Source: Burkholderia cenocepacia
Lineage (GTDB): Bacteria > Pseudomonadota > Gammaproteobacteria > Burkholderiales > Burkholderiaceae
Direction of reading: 5' to 3'
NCBI RefSeq assembly: GCF_900446215.1
Contig: NZ_UAQZ01000017.1
Coordinates: 367,151 to 431,150 of the forward strand
DNA length: 64,000 nucleotides
The translations under genes were made by a program, and so were the position numbers. Of this stretch, positions 59,407-64,000 are shown piece after piece. Positions within the stretch are counted from its first letter, which is position 1, and every line of letters begins with the position of its first letter. The notes under the pieces are model-generated. The model worked only from the letters and a program-made list of their open reading frames with translations, was not told the DNA's origin and did not search any database.

Positions 59407-60987
59407 ATGGCTGATTTGAAGATGAATCAGTTTCCGGACGGGCAACTGTCAGATACGCAAATGCTGGTTGGATACGACCCATATGCAGCCGCGTCCGGAG
59501 AACGTAAATATTCTGGTGTAAACCTTGTCTCCTATCTGACGGGCGCTTTGCCATTCATTGGCAATTCGAATCCGACCATCAACGGGATACTGACGCTCAA
59601 CGGGGACATTCATTTTTCCGGTGGGGCAATCGTCACGTCGCTTGGCGACATGTACCAAGTTGCCCGTGGAAAGTGGCTGTCTGCCGACATGGCGAAGCTC
59701 GATGACGCATGGAACAAGGCAAGCGCGGCGCAGTCAGCAGCCGACCAAGCGGCCATTTCAGTGGCTCAGGCTGCTACCTCGGCAAGCAGCGCGTCTGCGA
59801 ACGCGGCAACCGCGTCGAGCGCGGCATCGACGGCTACGCAGGCACAAACGAGCGCGACAGGCTCCGCTACAGCAGCACAAGCATGGGCGTCGCAGCCTAC
59901 CGGCACGGTTCAGGGTACGTCTAGCTATTCGTCGCTCTACTACGCCGGACAGTCTCAGTATTGGGCCGGTATCTCGCAAGCTATGGTTGCGGCTCCCACA
60001 ACGTTCGATCCCGGATACAAGCATTCGAGTATCACCCTGAGCAACGGCAACCTGACCGCGACCTTTGCCGGTAGTCAAGCCGTGGTCTTGGGTACGATCG
60101 GCTACGCGACGGGTAAGCACTATTTCGAAATCACGTTCGCGAGCGGAAGCAGCAGCGGCAACGCGAGTGTCGGTATCGCCCCGAGCAATGAACCTCTCGA
60201 TAGCCAGATTGGCTATGACGACAATTCCGGCGCTGTCGGTGCATTCCAGACGAGCGGGAATGTCTACCTCAATGGCTCGAAGGTCGCGAGCGTATCCGGG
60301 TACGGAAATGCGAACGATGTGATCGGCGTTGCGGTTGATGCAGACCGCAAGCTAGTTTGGTTCCGCAGCAACAGCGGCGAGTGGAACGCCTCAGGCACGG
60401 CCGACCCTGCGAGCGGCACGGGCGGGATTGCATACACGCAAACGGGAAAGATGTTCCCGGCCGTCTGTACGGATTCGTCGGCTGTCTTCACGGCGAACTT
60501 CTCCGGCAACTTCAAGGCAACTATCCCGACCGGATTCAAGGCATGGGCGGCGGACGCGTTTCATTACGTCGTCCCCTACGCCACTACCTCAACGCCGGGT
60601 ATCGTCGTTGCCGGTTCGGGTGTGTCCGTCGATCCATACGGCAAGTTGTCGGTAGATACGTACTACGACATGGTATCGATTCAGGCACAGGACACGATCA
60701 GTATCGATCTAACTGCGCCAGTGCCGGGATATCACATCGTCCTGAATTCTCAGGCAGCAACATTCGCCCTTACCAATCTACAGCTTCCCGCAGGTAAGGC
60801 GCTCCGCCTCACGTTCTACTTTGAACAGGGCACAGGCAACAACACAATCAGTTCTTGGGATTCGCGTATCAAATGGGTTGGCTCGCGGCCGATCCTTGCG
60901 TATACCGTCGGCTCCCGGAACGTGATCGAACTAGAAACTATCGATGGACAAACCTTCGCAGGATATTACATCGGTCAAATCAATTAA
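59407..60987 (+). CDS. Tail fibre/tail protein with Ala-rich stalk and SPRY domain
   Basis: 526 residues. The order is: an N-terminal attachment part (MADLKMNQFPDGQLSDTQML); an Ala/Ser-rich stalk of short repeats at about 100-165 (SAADQAAISVAQAATSASSA) as in trimeric fibres; a SPRY-like beta domain at about 200-380 (HYFEITFASGSSSGNASVGI, VIGVAVDADRKLVWFRSNSG); and a C-terminal knob. The SPRY domain is unusual in a tail fibre and probably binds a receptor. Confidence 0.82.
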   Translation: MADLKMNQFPDGQLSDTQMLVGYDPYAAASGERKYSGVNLVSYLTGALPFIGNSNPTINGILTLNGDIHFSGGAIVTSLGDMYQVARGKWLSADMAKLDDAWNKASAAQSAADQAAISVAQAATSASSASANAATASSAASTATQAQTSATGSATAAQAWASQPTGTVQGTSSYSSLYYAGQSQYWAGISQAMVAAPTTFDPGYKHSSITLSNGNLTATFAGSQAVVLGTIGYATGKHYFEITFASGSSSGNASVGIAPSNEPLDSQIGYDDNSGAVGAFQTSGNVYLNGSKVASVSGYGNANDVIGVAVDADRKLVWFRSNSGEWNASGTADPASGTGGIAYTQTGKMFPAVCTDSSAVFTANFSGNFKATIPTGFKAWAADAFHYVVPYATTSTPGIVVAGSGVSVDPYGKLSVDTYYDMVSIQAQDTISIDLTAPVPGYHIVLNSQAATFALTNLQLPAGKALRLTFYFEQGTGNNTISSWDSRIKWVGSRPILAYTVGSRNVIELETIDGQTFAGYYIGQIN

Positions 60988-60998
60988 GTGGAGGCGGC

Positions 60999-62989
60999 AT
61001 GCGTCCGGGTCTTCTGGCAGCTAACAAGTCGGATCAACAAAACATCAATAGCATTCTGTACGGCCTAGACAATTTCCTAGATCGACACACAGGCGATGTG
61101 AACGATGACGGCGACAATCTCATCAACAAATTCATCATCAACAATGAAGGGATTCTCGCGAACAACATGCATTTCGAAGGTGGGCCGCAGGATTACACCC
61201 CGACGCAATGCGCCACTACCGAAGGTCAGGCGCTGACGATTCTAGGGTACTACTACGCGTACAAAGGCACGGGCGACCCCAAGTTTCTTGATAAGGCAAA
61301 GTACTTTTTTGACGCGTACGTGAAGTATTTCTACGGCGGCGTCCCCGTTCCCAATCCGCCCGATATCTACCGGGCAAACTGGATGCTCAACGGGAAAAAT
61401 CCTTTCGAGGTGTACGGGCCTGCGAACCCGCAGAACAAGGGTAGTCCCGGCTTCTACGGACAGCCTGTAACGTTCGTCAACGGCGTGGGGCAGATTCCGC
61501 AGGGACAGCCGACGTTTGGCGAACAGACGGTGAAGGTCTACAAGGTCTTTACCGGCCCCTACGCGTATGAATCTGTTCGTGCAGGTCCGGCGCACGGTGG
61601 AACCCTGCTCCCCTTCACGTCCTTTGTCGCTACCAACGGAACATGGGACAGCAACTATGATCCGGTCACGCCTACGCCGGGTCAACCAGTCGGAACGATT
61701 GTGCTCCAAGACACGACGTTCAACGGCACTGCGAGCGTTAGTTACGTCATCCATTCTGGCGTGATGATCCCCCGCAACGTGAACTTCGACGTGTGGCCGA
61801 CATGGCGTGCGCTGACGCCGGATCAGTTCGGTAACGCTATCGATGCTGAACAGTGGTTTTGCGAAGCGGCGTTGTTGCTCTACCGAGAAACGGGCAACGA
61901 CTACTACAACCAGATTTATCAATGCGCGATCAAGACGTGTCTTGAAGCTTCGGTTGTGGACGACGTGACGTATTACTTCCGTCAAGAGCCGCAGACAATC
62001 GACCCAATGGACTACGGTATCTCGTACTGGTGGAGCTACACGCCAACGAACAGCGTCGTCAGCGTGTCGCGAAATGAGGCGGGCTACATTCAAGTCACGA
62101 AGACAGCCGAGACGACGGCCAGCATGGGAACAGCGGCGCTAGAGCAAATCGCGGTGTTCAACCGCATCCAGAGCAACACGGCTATGAACGTCGTTATGTC
62201 TCTCAGCAGCCCAGCCGCGCGCGTCGAGTTCTTTACCAACATCGTGCAATCGGTGGACCAAACGAACGGCCAACAGTACCGATACCCGCTGATTCCGAAC
62301 ACGATCCCCGTCCCAACAAAGCTGTCTATCCCGTTCAATCAGATGCTTTCGGTTACGCAAAGCAACGGGCAACCGATCATCCCGTTCGACGGAACCAACT
62401 TCACAGCGTACGGAAACGCGTCAGGTGGTTCTCAGTTCACGACCTTCACGCTTGGAGGCGTCAACTATACGGATTACATAGGAATTGCGAGTGTGCCGGA
62501 CAGCGTTTCGGGTGTTGTTGCCGGGTTCTGGTTGCTCGACTCGAAGCACGCCCCGTTGTCTCCGCTCACGTACAAAACCATGTCCGGGCAGATGTATTTG
62601 AGCCTCCGGGACAAGCTTGGCGTGAAATATTGGTTGGCGTTGCCGCAAGCACTCAACTGGACGACGCTCAATCTCACGTGGGATATGTTCACGCTCGCGC
62701 CGAATCAGCCCGTAGGATCGTCTCCCACTCCGACGCCGACAGACCAACTAACGCAGGTCATCTTTGAAATCCCGGCAGGCTCGATGAGCGCCAGCATTTC
62801 CACGTATACATGGGGCGAAGTGCCGAAGTATTACGCGCCCAACGGCGAGTGGGCCACGCAGTGGTTCATGCATGTCAGCGATTCCGGTGCGTTCACGTGG
62901 TTAGTTGGTGACGTGACCATCCAGAACGAAATGAATAGCGGACTGAAGTACACGCCGGGTGTGGTGCCGTTCTCCAATCAGTACTCCCC
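60999..62989 (+). pseudogene. Second tail-fibre gene, cut by an IS3-family element
   Basis: The intact part is 663 codons from ATG 60999, with GGAGG 4 to 8 bases before it. The sequence has helical repeats (FLDKAKYFFDAYVKYFYGG, CEAALLLYRETGNDYYNQIY) like an alpha/alpha six-hairpin enzyme, then beta-rich domains (FTAYGNASGGSQFTTFTLGG). It could be a depolymerase-type tail protein. The IS begins at 62990 inside the frame and the original C-terminus is beyond the window, if present. Reading continues in the IS to a stop at 63158. Confidence 0.75.
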
Positions 62990-63057
62990 TGACCTGCCCC
63001 CTGCAAACAGGGCCAGCCGGAGTCTAGTAAAGTTCGTTTTCGGAGAAGAAGACGAAC

Positions 63058-63321
63058 ATGAAGAAGCGCTTTACGGAACAGCAAATCATCGGGTTTCTGA
63101 AGGAAGCCGAGGCCGGTATGCCGGTCAAGGAACTGTGCAGGAAGCACGGGTTCAGTGATGCGTCGTTCTACACTTGGCGTGCGAAGTTCGGCGGCATGGA
63201 GGTCTCGGAAGCCCGCCGGCTCAAGAACCTCGAGGTGGAGAATGCCCGGCTGAAGAAGCTGCTGGCCGAAGCAATGCTCGATATGGAAGCGTTGAAGGTC
63301 GTCGTCAAGGGAAAGCCCTGA
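63058..63321 (+). CDS. IS3-family OrfA (transposase HTH protein)
   Basis: 87 residues. The HTH is FTEQQIIGFLKEAEAGMPVK then ELCRKHGFSDASFYTWRAKF, followed by a leucine-zipper-like helix (LKNLEVENARLKKLLAEAML). It ends ...KVVVKGKP at 63321, right after the slippery site, so part of the ribosomes continue as OrfAB. Confidence 0.85.
   Translation: MKKRFTEQQIIGFLKEAEAGMPVKELCRKHGFSDASFYTWRAKFGGMEVSEARRLKNLEVENARLKKLLAEAMLDMEALKVVVKGKP
63309..63315 (+). promoter_or_regulatory. Programmed -1 frameshift site GGGAAAG
   Basis: Reads G-GGA-AAG in the OrfA frame, followed by CCC TGA. Slipping leads to GCC CTG AGC CCG in the OrfB frame, giving the OrfAB transposase. Confidence 0.8.
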
Positions 63322-64000
63322 GCCCGCAAGCCAAACGCGAAGCAGTATCGGCGATTCGGGGGAAGGTCAACATCTCCGAGCGCCGCGCCTGCCGGCTTGT
63401 CGGGCTTTCTCGCAGCGTGCTGCATTACGACGCGAAGCCAGACCACGAGAATGAGGTGCTAGCGGCGCGTCTGGTGGAGTTGGCACACGAACGTCGTCGA
63501 TTCGGCTACCGCCGATTGCACGCCCTAGTGGAACGCGAAGGCACGCACGCCAATCACAAGCGCATCTATCGCCTGTACCGTGAGGCAGGGCTGGCTGTGC
63601 GGCGCCGTCGCAAGCGCCACGGCGTAATGATTGAGCGCGAGCAACTGGCATTGCCGGGCGCCCCCAACGAGGTGTGGTCAATCGATTTCGTGATGGATGC
63701 GCTTTCCAACGGCCGGCGCGTGAAGTGCCTGACCGTCGTCGACGACTTCACGAAAGAGGCTGTCGACATCGTTGTCGACCATGGCATCTCAGGTTTGTAT
63801 GTCGCTCGGGCATTGGACCGCGCAGCTCGCTTCCGTGGCTATCCCAAGGCGGTGCGAACAGACCAGGGCCCCGAATTTACGAGCCGCGCGCTTGACCAGT
63901 GGGCGTATGCGAACGGCGTCGCTCTGAAGTTGATTCAGGCGGGCAAGCCAACGCAGAATGCGTACATCGAATCGTTCAACGGCAAGTTCCGCGACGAATG
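63309..64000 (+). CDS. IS3-family OrfB (DDE transposase), partial
   Basis: Open to the end of the window in the -1 frame relative to OrfA. It starts ALSPQAKREAVSAIRGKVNI and has the HTH_21-like block RRRFGYRRLHALVEREGTHA. Catalytic residues are visible: NEVWSIDFVMD (Asp), VRTDQGPEFTS (Asp) and NAYIESFNGKFRDE (Glu), the last right at the window edge. It is expressed mainly as a fusion with OrfA. Confidence 0.82.

Larger units (their letters stand above)
25967..64000. mobile_element. Prophage of a contractile-tailed phage (left end and most of the late region)
   Basis: From just beyond ribA the sequence changes to a lower, near balanced GC content and short tightly packed genes. Early genes (RHH regulators, VapE-type primase, antirepressor) are followed by a rightward late operon with terminase, portal, capsid, sheath, tube, tape measure and baseplate genes. 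The DUF1073-type portal, DUF2184-type capsid and DUF3383-type sheath together resemble Bcep781-like and Pam3-like myoviruses. No integrase is visible, so the right end and attachment sites are probably outside the window. The exact left junction is not determined. Confidence 0.85.
62990..64000 (+). mobile_element. IS3-family insertion sequence, left part
   Basis: Left end TGACCTGCCCCCTGCAAACA at 62990-63009, then two overlapping frames for OrfA and OrfB with a -1 slippery site, as in the IS407 group of IS3 elements. The right end is outside the window, so length and target duplication cannot be given. It interrupts the second tail-fibre gene. Confidence 0.8.

Noticed and set aside
61242..62093. 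283-codon minus-strand frame within the tail-fibre gene
   Set aside because: Shadow frame without features, opposite a well supported late gene.
63367..63681. Minus-strand frames over the IS3 element
   Set aside because: Antisense shadows of OrfB, whose DDE motifs are clear on the plus strand.

Overview
The window joins two very different kinds of DNA. Positions 1 to about 26,000 are GC-rich chromosomal sequence from a Burkholderia cepacia complex bacterium. The best evidence is the complete quorum-sensing locus cepR-rsaM-cepI (20986-23041) with its dyad CepR box, which sits on the second chromosome in this group. From about 26,000 to the end the base composition drops to nearly balanced GC, gene density rises and the proteins are phage proteins. 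This is a prophage of a contractile-tailed phage (myovirus), and it runs off the right edge.

Left part: a leftward operon (7534 to 1) encodes a Rieske ferredoxin, a small recombinase-like HTH protein, a Rieske non-heme-iron oxygenase, two short-chain dehydrogenases, a cupin, an alpha/beta hydrolase, an IclR regulator, a ThDP-dependent enzyme and the start of an aspartate-dehydrogenase-like gene. A porin (7979-9058) diverges from it, and a second IclR regulator closes the block. The two divergent promoters share the same 18-bp dyad TGTTCC-N6-GGAACA. I infer one uptake and degradation regulon for an unknown, probably aromatic, substrate. Next come small unknown genes, an AlkB-like dioxygenase, a metallophosphoesterase, a LysR regulator and a tightly overlapping ytcA-mdtN-mdtO-mdtP-type efflux operon. 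These are followed by an MgtC-family protein, the cep locus with its downstream gene, a candidate small RNA, and a chromosomal ribA that marks the left limit of the prophage.

Prophage: the left arm (26.0-36.2 kb) holds accessory and early genes. These are a GIY-YIG-like protein, a secreted small protein, ribbon-helix-helix proteins, a VapE-type primase/helicase followed by a repeat array that looks like a replication origin, a Bro/KilA-type antirepressor, a DarT toxin with a NADAR-type antitoxin gene that carries a frameshift, a DUF72 protein, a Cys-rich protein behind a perfect LexA box, an H-NS-like protein and an HNH/AP2 endonuclease. The late operon (36.5-63 kb, all rightward) encodes terminase, portal, MuF-like protein, prohead protease and scaffold, decoration and major capsid proteins, connectors, spike, sheath, tube, a tail-assembly chaperone pair made by -1 frameshifting, tape measure/lysozyme, baseplate and tail fibres.

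Two insertion sequences have landed in the late operon. A 914-bp IS5-family element (54210-55123) sits inside a tandem 29-bp duplication in such a way that the downstream gene keeps its ribosome binding site and start codon. An IS3-family element (from 62990) interrupts the last tail-fibre gene. No integrase, main repressor or lysis cassette is visible; if present they lie to the right of the window. The observations most worth follow-up are the DarT/NADAR pair with the broken antitoxin, the GGTCCCT repeat array, the repeat-protected IS insertion and the shared operator dyads of the catabolic cluster.
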